Source: Chryseobacterium lathyri (GTDB taxonomy: Bacteria > Bacteroidota > Bacteroidia > Flavobacteriales > Weeksellaceae). Taken from it: a stretch of 64,000 nucleotides of DNA. The position numbers and the translations under genes are program-made. A model generated the notes under the pieces. The model ran no database searches, had not been told where the DNA came from, and saw nothing but the letters and a program-made list of their open reading frames with translations. Positions 26,883 through 35,652 of the stretch are shown here, piece after piece. The stretch covers positions 186,001 through 250,000 of the forward strand of contig NZ_JAUSSF010000002.1 of assembly GCF_030812195.1 (NCBI RefSeq). Reading direction: 5' to 3'. Position 1 is the stretch's first letter; each line of letters opens with the position of its first letter.

Positions 26883-28385
26883 ATGGAGATGACATATTTA
26901 ATTATTGGATTTATTGCCGGCGGAATTCTGGGAGCCGTTATTTTGTATTTCGCACTAAAATCGTCTATGGTTTCAAGAAATTCTTATGACGATCTGAATA
27001 ATCTGCATATCAAAAACAATTCTGATCTGGAAAATCTTAATCTGAAAGTCCAGGAACTGAGCCAAAATATCAGTAAAGAAAAAGAACTGAACCAACAGCA
27101 GACCGATCTCTTAAATGATTTGAAAAATGAATATGCAAAAATTTCGGCAGAACATGCTTCTTTAAATTCTCAGTTTTTAGAACAAAAACAACTCAACTCA
27201 AAACAAACCTCCCAAATAGAGAATCTTATCTCTGAGAAGCAACATATTTTTGCTAAAAACTCTGAACTTACTGCTAAAAACGACAGCCTACAGCAATCTC
27301 TTGATAACCAAAAGGAAGAAATCATTAAGATTCAGGAAGAATCAAAGCTGCAGTTTGAAAACCTTGCCAATAAAATTTTAGAGGAAAAAACAGAAAAGTT
27401 TACGACTTTAAATCAAAATAATTTAAAAAATATTCTTGAACCTTTCCAGGAAAAAATCACCGACCTTAAAAACAGGGTAAACGAAGCTTATGAAAAGGAA
27501 AACAAGGAGCGTTTCTCTCTGGCAGAAAAGGTAAAAGAGCTTGCTGAACTGAATCAGCAGATATCAGAAGACGCAAAAAAGCTGACAAGAGCTTTAAAAG
27601 GGGAAAGCAAAACCCAGGGGAACTGGGGCGAAATGATCCTTGAAAGCATCCTTGAAAAATCCGGACTTGTAAAAGGAAGGGAATATTTCCTCGAACATGA
27701 GCTTCGTGATGAAGACAACAAAGCCCTGTTCTCTGAATTTTCGGGAAAGAAAATGCGGCCTGATGCTGTTATAAAATACCCGGATGAAAGAAATGTGATT
27801 ATTGATTCCAAAGTATCTCTTACTGCCTTCACAGAATTGGTAGATGAGAATGACCAGGATATTTATGCGATGAAGCTTAACCAACATTTGGGGTCTATCA
27901 AAAATCATATTCTTCAGCTAAGCCAAAAAGCTTATGATGATTATGGAAAATCTTTGGATTTTGTCATGATGTTTATCCCGAGTGAACCGGCTTATATTGC
28001 TGCCATGCAGGCGGACCAGAACCTTTGGAACTTTGCTTACGAAAGAAGGATCCTTCTGCTTAACCCAAGCAACCTGATCACTTCTCTGAAACTTATTGCC
28101 GATCTATGGAAGCGTGAGTATCAGAACAGGAACTCTATGGAGATCGCCGATCGCGGGGCAAAACTATACGATAAGTTTGTAGGTTTTGTGGAAAACCTGG
28201 AGAAAGTCGGGAAAAATCTTGATCAGGCTAAAAATGTATATAACGATGCTTACAAGCAGCTGTCTACAGGAAATGACAACCTTGTCATCCAGACGCAGAA
28301 ACTGAAATCCTTAGGAATCAAAAATAAGAAAGACCTGCCGCAAAGCCTTATTGATAATGGTAACTTTCTGGAAACAGAAAACTGA
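26883..28385 (+). CDS. rmuC: DNA recombination protein RmuC
   Basis: Restricts inversions between short inverted repeats; the exact activity is unresolved. The 500-residue protein has an N-terminal membrane anchor (LIIGFIAGGILGAVILYFAL), a long coiled coil (about 30-200) and the RmuC nuclease-like domain with GNWGEMILESILEKSGL near residue 245, PDAVIKYPDERNVIIDSKVS near 288 and FVMMFIPSEPAY near 360. A TAATTTTG box (26871-26878) ends 4 bases before the ATG, so the transcript may be nearly leaderless. Confidence 0.93.
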   Translation: MEMTYLIIGFIAGGILGAVILYFALKSSMVSRNSYDDLNNLHIKNNSDLENLNLKVQELSQNISKEKELNQQQTDLLNDLKNEYAKISAEHASLNSQFLEQKQLNSKQTSQIENLISEKQHIFAKNSELTAKNDSLQQSLDNQKEEIIKIQEESKLQFENLANKILEEKTEKFTTLNQNNLKNILEPFQEKITDLKNRVNEAYEKENKERFSLAEKVKELAELNQQISEDAKKLTRALKGESKTQGNWGEMILESILEKSGLVKGREYFLEHELRDEDNKALFSEFSGKKMRPDAVIKYPDERNVIIDSKVSLTAFTELVDENDQDIYAMKLNQHLGSIKNHILQLSQKAYDDYGKSLDFVMMFIPSEPAYIAAMQADQNLWNFAYERRILLLNPSNLITSLKLIADLWKREYQNRNSMEIADRGAKLYDKFVGFVENLEKVGKNLDQAKNVYNDAYKQLSTGNDNLVIQTQKLKSLGIKNKKDLPQSLIDNGNFLETEN

Positions 28386-28472
28386 TGACATACGCTGTCC
28401 AAAGTTTTCCCCAAAAGCCGTGAATGCCAATTGCTCAGTAACTTTAAAAATTAAATTCCAAAGATTGATTAT

Positions 28473-29321
28473 ATGTTTTCCTTTGCAGCATATTCTTATC
28501 CAAAGTCTGAATCTTATAAAGAGATTCTGCTTTCATCGATTGCTGCCGGCCTTTTAACCTATCTGTTCCTGATTGTTTTTCAACCTTTTGGAACAGAAAA
28601 CTTCCGGCATCAGTATAAATATCTGTTGCTTTTCCCTTATTCCGTTATCTTCGGATCTGTTTTTTTTGCTGCAAACCTTAGTATTATTCATTTCAGAAAC
28701 TGGAACATCGGTTCCGAATTACTGAAGGTGGCAGGTATTCTTTTTTCAGCCTCTATCCTATCCTATTTTTACAATTCTCTGTTTATAAGTCATGTTACGC
28801 TGAGCTTCGGCAACTATCTTTATATGTTTCTGTATTGCCTGGCGTTGGGAATCCCTATTTCTACTATTTATATATTGTCGAGGTATATCTACTTGAAAAA
28901 AACTCACGAAAAAACAGCTAACGAGATCTCCCGGCAGCTGGCTGATCATGATAATCCAATCGTTGCCACATTCAATAAAATCTTGAATATATCTGCAAAT
29001 AATATGGATTTGCAGATTCATGAAGAGAACTTCATCTGTGCACAGTCTATGGAAAACTACTGTTCCATATATTTTTTGGAAAACGGTCAGGTGAGAAAAC
29101 TTGTGGTCAGGATAAGCCTCTTAAATCTTTTGGAACAGGTTCAGACAGATTCTATAAAAAAATGCCACCGTTCCTATATTGTTAATTTGAATCAGGTTAA
29201 AAATCTTAAAGGAAATGCACAGGGCTATAGACTTTTCCTTTCTGAGATTGATTTTGAGATCCCCGTTTCAAGAAGTTTTATTTCTTTGATTATTCCAAAA
29301 TTAAGATCTTCAAAAATCTGA
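28473..29321 (+). CDS. Membrane-anchored LytTR-domain regulator
   Basis: The 282-residue protein has four predicted transmembrane helices (about 20-135), a short linker and a C-terminal LytTR DNA-binding domain (about 175-280). The domain shows FICAQSMENYCSIYFLENGQ, LLEQVQTDSIKKCHRSYIVN and the usual ending VSRSFISLIIPKL. It has no receiver domain, so it may sense a signal in the membrane directly. No partner kinase is adjacent. Confidence 0.88.
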   Translation: MFSFAAYSYPKSESYKEILLSSIAAGLLTYLFLIVFQPFGTENFRHQYKYLLLFPYSVIFGSVFFAANLSIIHFRNWNIGSELLKVAGILFSASILSYFYNSLFISHVTLSFGNYLYMFLYCLALGIPISTIYILSRYIYLKKTHEKTANEISRQLADHDNPIVATFNKILNISANNMDLQIHEENFICAQSMENYCSIYFLENGQVRKLVVRISLLNLLEQVQTDSIKKCHRSYIVNLNQVKNLKGNAQGYRLFLSEIDFEIPVSRSFISLIIPKLRSSKI

Positions 29322-29411
29322 TATTTGTTGCTCGTCACATTCTTTTGTCATTCATCACTTTCATTTGACCAGCCTTATTGTAATCTTCATTTTTGTTCAA
29401 AATTATAAATA

Positions 29412-30197
29412 ATGAACAAAACTATTTCTTTCTTCTTCTTTTTCATTCTGGGATTTTCTGTCTACTATTTTGTTGATCTCTTTTATTTTAAAAGTATTCA
29501 AAGCTTTGTTAAGCAATTATCCGGGAGTAAAGCTGTCGCCCATATTTCAGCATACTGTATCACAATGCTCCCCCTTGTTATTACTTTAAAAATCCTATTT
29601 CCGGAGAAAAATATTACCAACCTTTTTTCAATCAACAAACCTGTTCTGAAAGGTCTTTCCATAGCTTTTATGGGCACGCTTCCTATGCTTGCCGGCTATT
29701 TTACGTATTTTAAGCTGGTACAAAGTATTAATTTTCAATCGCTCTTCATTAACAGCATTTCATCTCCATTTTTTGAAGAACTTATTTTCAGGGCGTTCCT
29801 CATAGGGATTCTATACAGATTTACCCGGATGGGATTTATTACTTCTGCTTTATTCGGATCATTATTGTTTGCTCAGGTGCATTTATACCAGGGCAGCAGC
29901 TTCGCAGAGCTTACTGAAATATTTCTCATTACCTTTTTAGGTTCAGTGTTTTTTTCATGGGCTTATTTTGAAACTGATTTCAATCTTTGGACAGCAATCT
30001 CCCTTCATCTTTTCATGAATCTGTACTGGGAGATATTTAATGTTTCGGACAATGTTTCAGGCAATATGTATGGAAATTTATTTAAAGTTTTATCCATTTT
30101 ACTTATTACAGCCTTAGTTATCTATAATAAACGCAGGAATAAAATACCGTTTCAAATTACCGGAAAAAACCTTTTCATCAAAACCAAGGAGATGTAA
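29412..30197 (+). CDS. CPBP-family intramembrane metalloprotease
   Basis: The 261-residue protein has about seven or eight transmembrane helices. It carries the three CPBP/Abi motifs: EELIFR (Glu122, Glu123, Arg127), a His in FAQVHL (His157) and HxxxN in HLFMN (His199, Asn203). Members cleave prenylated or membrane substrates, or act in bacteriocin immunity. The target is unknown here; a bacteriocin-like peptide gene is 3.4 kb upstream, which is too far to infer a link. Confidence 0.88.
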   Translation: MNKTISFFFFFILGFSVYYFVDLFYFKSIQSFVKQLSGSKAVAHISAYCITMLPLVITLKILFPEKNITNLFSINKPVLKGLSIAFMGTLPMLAGYFTYFKLVQSINFQSLFINSISSPFFEELIFRAFLIGILYRFTRMGFITSALFGSLLFAQVHLYQGSSFAELTEIFLITFLGSVFFSWAYFETDFNLWTAISLHLFMNLYWEIFNVSDNVSGNMYGNLFKVLSILLITALVIYNKRRNKIPFQITGKNLFIKTKEM

Positions 30198-30223
30198 TCA
30201 CAAATTTTGCATAATTTTGCAGC

Positions 30224-30991
30224 ATGTTGATAGAAAGTTTTCAAAACGATAAAATAAAAAATGTCACCAAACTTTTGGCAGACAACAGGTTCCGTAAAAA
30301 ATCAAAAGTTTTTGTAGTTGAAGGACAACAGGAAAATGAAAGAGCTTTACAGTATGATTTCGAATCTACCGAATTTTTTATCTGCGAAAACATCTTTAAA
30401 GGAAAACTTCCCGAAGGTAAAATCTATTTTGTAAGTGAAAAAGTATACGAAAAAATAGCCTATAGAGGGAGCTCTGAAGGAATTATTGGAATTTATAAAA
30501 CTAAAGAAAATCTCCTGTCATCATTTATTCCCAAAGAAAATTCTACCATCATTATTGTAGAAGGTGTAGAAAAGCCCGGTAACCTTGGTGCTATCCTCCG
30601 AAGCTGCGAGGCTTTCGGAATTGATGCCCTGATCGTTGCAGAAGGAAAAGCTGATTTTTACAACCCTAATGTGATACGCTCAAGTGTCGGTTGCCTCTTC
30701 GGAATGGAAGTTTATGATGCTGAAAATGAAGAAACCCTTGAATTTCTACAGAAAAATAATTTCAATATTTATATCACCCTTATGGATGAGACCGCTGAAG
30801 ATCTTTATAAAAGAGATTTCAGACAGCGTTCTGCCGTTTTATTCGGAACGGAACATTCCGGATTAAGTGAGTTCTGGATTGGAAAAGGAAAAAATACGCT
30901 GATTCCTATGGCGGGAAGTATTGATTCTTTGAATCTGAGCAATGCAGTAGCTATTACCTGCTATGAGTCTTTAAGACAAAAGAAGGGATAA
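30224..30991 (+). CDS. TrmH/SpoU-family RNA 2'-O-methyltransferase
   Basis: The 255-residue protein has an N-terminal RNA-binding domain (KVFVVEGQQENERAL) and a SPOUT knot domain. Motif 1 is EKPGNLGAILRSCEAFG (Asn120, Arg126), motif 2 is LFGTEHSGLSEFW and motif 3 is IPMAGSIDSLNLSNAVAI. It probably methylates ribose in rRNA or tRNA; the target is not inferable. A TAATTTTG box (30212-30219) ends 4 bases before the ATG, so the mRNA may be leaderless. A bidirectional terminator follows. Confidence 0.9.
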   Translation: MLIESFQNDKIKNVTKLLADNRFRKKSKVFVVEGQQENERALQYDFESTEFFICENIFKGKLPEGKIYFVSEKVYEKIAYRGSSEGIIGIYKTKENLLSSFIPKENSTIIIVEGVEKPGNLGAILRSCEAFGIDALIVAEGKADFYNPNVIRSSVGCLFGMEVYDAENEETLEFLQKNNFNIYITLMDETAEDLYKRDFRQRSAVLFGTEHSGLSEFWIGKGKNTLIPMAGSIDSLNLSNAVAITCYESLRQKKG

Positions 30992-31053
30992 GAATGTAGA
31001 CTTTTCCATCACTCGATGAGATGCCCAGGTAAGGTTATGGTTTTTTAAAGCAT

Positions 31054-31090
31054 AAAAAAACCGTCTCACTGTGTGAAACGGTTCTTTTAT
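31054..31090. terminator. Bidirectional terminator between convergent genes
   Basis: AACCGT (31059-31064) pairs with ACGGTT (31078-31083), and an inner TCAC/GTGA extends the stem. A run of A precedes it and T residues follow, so it can serve both the methyltransferase gene and the minus-strand lipoprotein. Confidence 0.85.
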
Positions 31091-31109
31091 TGTTAAGCTT
31101 ATGCTAGAA

Positions 31110-31451
31110 TTATTTCTTAGCAGCGTCTTTAACTTCTTTTGCAGCATCTTTTGCAGCACCTTTAGCAGCATCAGCAGCACCTTTAGCAGCGTCAGCAGCA
31201 GCTTCAGTTGTAGCTTTAGCAGCATCAGCACCAGCAGCAGTTGTAGCAGCAGCAGCATCTTTAGTAGCATCAACAGCAACGTTAGCAGCTGAATCAATTA
31301 CTTTAGCAGCAGAATCAGAAACTACAGCAGCAGAATCAGCTACGTTAGCAGCAGCAGAATCAGTTGCTCCTTCAGTAGAAGTAGCTTCAGTTTTTTTACA
31401 AGCAACTAGAGAGATTGCAGCGATAGCAGCTACGAATAATGACTTTTTCAT
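31110..31451 (-). CDS. Alanine-rich LEA-like lipoprotein
   Basis: The 113-residue protein has a lipobox (ISLVACKKTE, Cys18). After it comes a low-complexity region built of Ala, Lys, Asp and Thr, with repeated DSAA, DAAK and GAADAAKGAAKDAAKEV units. It resembles group-3 late-embryogenesis-abundant proteins, which are disordered, fold as amphipathic helices on drying and protect other proteins. That role is inferred from composition. A TACCTTTG box on the minus strand (31528-31521) probably drives it. Confidence 0.85.
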   Translation of the reverse strand: MKKSLFVAAIAAISLVACKKTEATSTEGATDSAAANVADSAAVVSDSAAKVIDSAANVAVDATKDAAAATTAAGADAAKATTEAAADAAKGAADAAKGAAKDAAKEVKDAAKK

Positions 31452-31633
31452 AATAAATTAAATTTAATTTTGTTAATATTGTTTTTATAAATTTTCTTCT
31501 GTTCTGTTATTTGAACAAGACAAAGGTAGAGCAGATACAAAAGTTGTTTATGAAAAATAATTGTAATACATTTGTAAAATTGTTTTACAAAAAAACAATA
31601 CTGATAATCAACAATTTAATTATTTTATAAAAA

Positions 31634-32815
31634 TTGACAGATTTAGATCTATTGCACTTTGAACAGCTAAAAAAAGACGTTCAGACAGAATATTTAAAAA
31701 AATCCACCCCTTCCCATGATGAAATTTCAAAATGGAAGGGGATAGATATTATATATTTTCAGGAAGACCTTCGAAAAAAAGCGAAAGGTAACATCAGTGA
31801 AAAATCATTTTACACCTATTTTAAAACTTCGCCGGTTACCAAATTACCCAGAATCGATATGCTCAATTTATTGAGTATTTATGCAGGATATGAATCATGG
31901 TACGATTTCAAGAAACAACATCTTTTTGCAGGAGAATTGCTGCAGGAAAATGAAGATCTTGAACAAGAAGAAATTCATGAATTAGAAAAAACGGTTTCTT
32001 CGGCTCCTGAATTACCAAAAACTGAAATTCAACTTCAAAAAATAGAATATCAGCCACAGGAAAACACCGATTTACAAAAATCAAATACTGACAATCAGTC
32101 AATTACAAAAAATCCAACGACTATCACTCCAACAGAAATACAACCTCCTGTTGTGAGGAAAAATTTTCTCAAAAAAAACGCCTGGGCTATCGTTACCTCT
32201 GTTTTAGTTGCGATTACTGGAGTTCTTGGATTTAAAGACCAGATATTTTCGAAAACCTATAAATATTGCTTTACCGATAAAGACCGTGGTGTTTCTGTAA
32301 TTAATACTCTAGAAATAAGAGTGATTAAAGAAAATGAATCTCCGCTTCTTTATAAATTAAAGCCGGGTGAATGTTTTTATTATTCAACCAAAGACAAAAA
32401 TATTAAAATGCAGATCAGTGCTCCTTTCTATGAGTACCTGGAAGTCAACAGGAACCTTGAAAATGCTCCCGATGAGGAAATGATCGAACTTAAACCTGAT
32501 GACTACAAGATGGCAGCTTATTACTTCTCAATTAAAGATGTAAAAGGAGGTAATCCGGAAGAGCAGGTAGCCCTGATTAAACAGAAGAGAAACCAACTGG
32601 AAAACCTGATCAGCAACAGTGCGGTTATTTATCAGGTGTACGACAATAAAACGTATGGTATAGAAAGGCTTGACAAGCAAAAATACATTACGCTGGTAAC
32701 TACGCCTACCACATCTCTAAAAAATCTTAATGTTATAGAGATGAAAAAGGACAGTAAAGGAAAAATAATATCTATTAAATTTAAAATCGCATCCACAGAT
32801 GAAGAAAATAAATAA
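31634..32815 (+). CDS. Membrane-spanning protein with N-terminal conserved helical domain
   Basis: A 393-residue protein read from a TTG at 31634; a stop codon lies 6 bases upstream and the next Met comes only after the conserved N-terminal domain, so TTG is the best start. Residues 1-100 hold a helical domain with ISEKSFYTYFKTSP and LPRIDMLNLLSIYAGYESWYDFKK, seen in other Flavobacteriia and possibly DNA-binding. A linker, one membrane helix near residue 185 (AWAIVTSVLVAITGVLGF) and an exported domain follow. It overlaps the next lipoprotein gene by 17 bases. Confidence 0.75.
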   Translation: MTDLDLLHFEQLKKDVQTEYLKKSTPSHDEISKWKGIDIIYFQEDLRKKAKGNISEKSFYTYFKTSPVTKLPRIDMLNLLSIYAGYESWYDFKKQHLFAGELLQENEDLEQEEIHELEKTVSSAPELPKTEIQLQKIEYQPQENTDLQKSNTDNQSITKNPTTITPTEIQPPVVRKNFLKKNAWAIVTSVLVAITGVLGFKDQIFSKTYKYCFTDKDRGVSVINTLEIRVIKENESPLLYKLKPGECFYYSTKDKNIKMQISAPFYEYLEVNRNLENAPDEEMIELKPDDYKMAAYYFSIKDVKGGNPEEQVALIKQKRNQLENLISNSAVIYQVYDNKTYGIERLDKQKYITLVTTPTTSLKNLNVIEMKKDSKGKIISIKFKIASTDEENK

Positions 32816-33380
32816 ATTTTTAATCTTCGCAGTACTTTTTTTGGCATTTATTTCCTGTAATAATAAAAAGACGGAAGTAAGTGATCTGGATAAATTAAGA
32901 AACAGCACCAACATAAAAAGCTATCCTGCCGTACAGATGGACAGTATGCAGGCCATTAATTCCATCACCAAACAAAAAGTGCAGGAACTTCTTGACCTTT
33001 CAACCCTTTACCTTTCCGGAAACAGAAATACAGAGATTGACACGGTAATCTTTTCACAAATGGAAAGCTACTTCCATAAACCAGATTCTTTAACGTTCAA
33101 AAAGCTGTTAAAAGAGCTGGACAGCCTTAAAGTAAAATCGGTAAAGGTAAATAGCCTGAATGTTTATAAAGAGTTCTATAAAAAGGATACGCTGGATTAT
33201 GCTAAATTCAATCTGGAATATTTTGATTCAAAAAATAAATCCCTGGGAACTTTTGAGAAAAACGCCCAGTATATTTTGCTTTCTACCCCAATGATTAAAA
33301 AAGAATTTAAATTTTATTTCTTAGATTTTTACTCTGACCCGTTAAAGAAAGACAGCACATCAGTAGGTGTCACCAAATAG
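32799..33380 (+). CDS. Lipoprotein of unknown function
   Basis: A 193-residue protein with lipobox FLAFISCNNKK (Cys20). The body is helical and charged, with no recognised domain. Its start overlaps the preceding membrane protein by 17 bases, so they form a unit: a cytoplasmic helical domain and membrane anchor plus an envelope lipoprotein. Its last 52 bases also encode the C-terminus of the convergent cyclo-ligase on the other strand. Confidence 0.78.
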   Translation: MKKINKFLIFAVLFLAFISCNNKKTEVSDLDKLRNSTNIKSYPAVQMDSMQAINSITKQKVQELLDLSTLYLSGNRNTEIDTVIFSQMESYFHKPDSLTFKKLLKELDSLKVKSVKVNSLNVYKEFYKKDTLDYAKFNLEYFDSKNKSLGTFEKNAQYILLSTPMIKKEFKFYFLDFYSDPLKKDSTSVGVTK

Positions 33381-33904
33381 TCCAGCGGAACATCGTTTTC
33401 CCAGACATCATCGATATTTTCATCGGGGTTAAAGTAATTAACTCCGATTTTTTTTGTCTCAGGAGGAATTATTTCAAAAAAAGCATCGTAAAATCCTTTT
33501 CCGTAGCCTACTCTATTTCCTTTTTTATCACAATACAGTAAAGGCGTGATAACATAATTAAAATCTAAAAAACCAGAATCTTCATTAGAAACAGGCTCTG
33601 AAATACCCCAATTATTCGTTTCAAATTTCGTATCATTAAAAATTTCTACGGAAATTAATTTTGTATCAACAATTTTAGGCACAAAAACTTTGACATTCCG
33701 GCTTAAAAAATAGCTAATGAATATTTGAGTATCAATTTCCTTAAACCTTTCGATCGGAATGAAAATGTGGACTTTCTGACCTGGGACAGGTTTAAAATAG
33801 TCAACGAAATTTTCAAAAATCTTTTCAGATAACAAGAAAGCCCTATCAGTTGACAAGGCTTTTCTTAGTTGCATATATTTTTTTCTAAGTTCTGCTTTTA
33901 ACAT
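33329..33904 (-). CDS. 5-formyltetrahydrofolate cyclo-ligase
   Basis: Converts 5-formyl-THF to 5,10-methenyl-THF with ATP, salvaging folate. The 191-residue protein has the family's basic N-terminus LKAELRKKYMQLRKALS, the signature GNRVGYGKGFYDAFF near residue 128 and the ending DVPLDYLVTPTDVLSF. It overlaps the convergent lipoprotein gene by 52 bases. It follows trhO by 20 bases and is probably co-transcribed with it. Confidence 0.93.
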   Translation of the reverse strand: MLKAELRKKYMQLRKALSTDRAFLLSEKIFENFVDYFKPVPGQKVHIFIPIERFKEIDTQIFISYFLSRNVKVFVPKIVDTKLISVEIFNDTKFETNNWGISEPVSNEDSGFLDFNYVITPLLYCDKKGNRVGYGKGFYDAFFEIIPPETKKIGVNYFNPDENIDDVWENDVPLDYLVTPTDVLSFFNGSE

Positions 33905-33924
33905 CTGATCAGGCGTTTTAAAGC

Positions 33925-35277
33925 TTAAAGAATTTTATAAATTTTATCTGATAAACGAACTCTGAAAGGAAGTTCAAAAGTGATCTGATCTCCTGTTTTT
34001 GCTGTTTCACAAGGTCCTCCGTTTGCAAAAAGTTCAGTAATGGTCAATTCCTGCTCGCCGGTGGTAGGGCCTGAAATCAATACTTTATCACCTACTGAAA
34101 GTTCTTTGTTTTCAATTAAAAACTGTCCGATTTTTGATTTTGTATAATAATGTTCTGCTTTACCGACCAATACTTTTTTGACCGCTATTTTTTGACGAAT
34201 ATTTTTTGTTTCTGCTTTTGCTAAAGGCTTATTAGGCAGATCGCCGGAATTTTTAAATTTCAACGCATCAGATTTTCCTTTTCTAAAGACTTTATTTCCA
34301 ACCTGCAATCCTTTTCTTAATTTCAACTGTTCTTCTAAGGGTAAATGTATGGTTTCCAAACACTCTGTAGAACAGCAGTTTTCCATCACAGCTTTACATT
34401 CGTCACATTGAATAAATAATAAATGACAGGCATCGTTAGCACAGTTCGTATGGTTGTCGCAAGGTTTTCCACATTGGTGGCACTGGGCAATAATATCATC
34501 TGTAATTCTTTCACCTAAACGGTGGTCAAATACAAAGTTTTTTCCAATAAATTTACTTTTTATTCCTTCTTCCTTGATCTGGCGGGTATATTCAATAATG
34601 CCTCCTTCTAATTGAAAAACATTTTTAAAACCCTGATGTTTGAAATAGGCACTGGCTTTTTCACAACGGATTCCTCCTGTACAGTACATTAACAGGTTTT
34701 TATCTTCTTTAAAATCCTGTAACTGTTCGTTGATAATTGGTAGACTTTCTCTGAAATTTTCCACGTCAGGAGTAATAGCACCTTCAAAGTGACCTATTTC
34801 ACTTTCGTAATGATTCCTAAAATCCACTACAATGGTATTTGGATCTTCAAGTAAATTATTAAATTCCTGAGCTTTTAAATGAATCCCTTTATTGGTAACA
34901 TCAAAAGTATCATCGTTCAAACCATCAGCGACAATTTTATGCCTTACTTTTATGGTCAGTTTTAAAAAAGAATAATCATCCTGCTCAACCGCTACATTTA
35001 AACGGATCCCTTTCATAAAGTCGTAAGCCTCCAGTGTATTGCGAAAAGCCTCAAACTGATCCGCAGGAACACTCATCTGAGCATTAATACCTTCGTGGGC
35101 AACATAGATACGGCCAAGGGCATCAAGCGCATTCCAGGCTATAAATAATTCGTCGCGAAATTTTTGGGGATCTTCAATTTTGGCATACGCATAGAAAGAC
35201 AACGTAAGGCGTTCCTTACCAGCTTCATCAATAAGTTGAGCTCTTTCTTCTGCGCTTAAGGTGTTATACAGTTGCAT
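33925..35277 (-). CDS. trhO: tRNA U34 hydroxylase TrhO with an extra C-terminal U32-like domain
   Basis: TrhO makes 5-hydroxyuridine at the tRNA wobble position with oxygen. Residues 1-120 are the N-terminal acylphosphatase-like domain. The rhodanese domain holds the active-site loop CTGGIRC (Cys199), and a cysteine-rich region (CHQCGKPC to CCSTEC, about 265-310) resembles the family's zinc site. Typical TrhO proteins are about 310-350 residues; this one has 450. The extra part (about 358-450; HYYTKSKIGQFL, LSVGDKVLISGPTTG, VRLSDKIYKI) resembles the C-terminal beta-barrel of U32 peptidase-like proteins such as TrhP. That similarity is by eye. Confidence 0.85.
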   Translation of the reverse strand: MQLYNTLSAEERAQLIDEAGKERLTLSFYAYAKIEDPQKFRDELFIAWNALDALGRIYVAHEGINAQMSVPADQFEAFRNTLEAYDFMKGIRLNVAVEQDDYSFLKLTIKVRHKIVADGLNDDTFDVTNKGIHLKAQEFNNLLEDPNTIVVDFRNHYESEIGHFEGAITPDVENFRESLPIINEQLQDFKEDKNLLMYCTGGIRCEKASAYFKHQGFKNVFQLEGGIIEYTRQIKEEGIKSKFIGKNFVFDHRLGERITDDIIAQCHQCGKPCDNHTNCANDACHLLFIQCDECKAVMENCCSTECLETIHLPLEEQLKLRKGLQVGNKVFRKGKSDALKFKNSGDLPNKPLAKAETKNIRQKIAVKKVLVGKAEHYYTKSKIGQFLIENKELSVGDKVLISGPTTGEQELTITELFANGGPCETAKTGDQITFELPFRVRLSDKIYKIL

Positions 35278-35652
35278 GCTATAAACGTTTTAAGTGAGAA
35301 AAATATTTTTGCAAATATAATCATTTTTCAATTGAATAGATTGGCGCGTATGGAGTACAGTAATGAAAAAAATCCGGAATTAATCAATGAAGAACTTTTG
35401 GATTAATTATTGTACCTTAAACATAAAATTTCATTTTTCTCTGTAGCTTACTAAACGTGACATTTTTTCTTTAATAATTTTTTAAGTTTTGTTAATGCAC
35501 CTTTTAAAATTATGACATAATGTATAAAATGACACAATAGCCGTTAAATTTTAGTTAAAATTGAAACATAGCATGTTAATTGCTTACTCATTTAGCATTA
35601 AATTTGTTTGCGAGAAAACAAAAATCAATAAATAAAAAAAGAAAGATATACA
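35278..35652. other. Intergenic region between trhO and degP
   Basis: A divergent control region of 375 bases. On the minus strand TATATTTG (35319-35312) is a likely trhO -7 box. On the plus strand TTG (35580-35582) and TAAATTTG (35599-35606), 16 bases apart, form the likely protease promoter. TGACAtAAT (35513) and TGACAcAAT (35530) are direct repeats 17 bases apart. A short coding-like stretch (ATG 35350 to TAA 35406, 18 residues, MEYSNEKNPELINEELLD) may be a remnant. Nothing else is seen. Confidence 0.5.

Noticed and set aside
35513-35538. TGACA direct repeats before degP as an envelope-stress sigma factor site
   Set aside because: They lie 60 or more bases upstream of a normal TAAATTTG box and do not match any stress promoter that I know for this phylum; kept only as a note.
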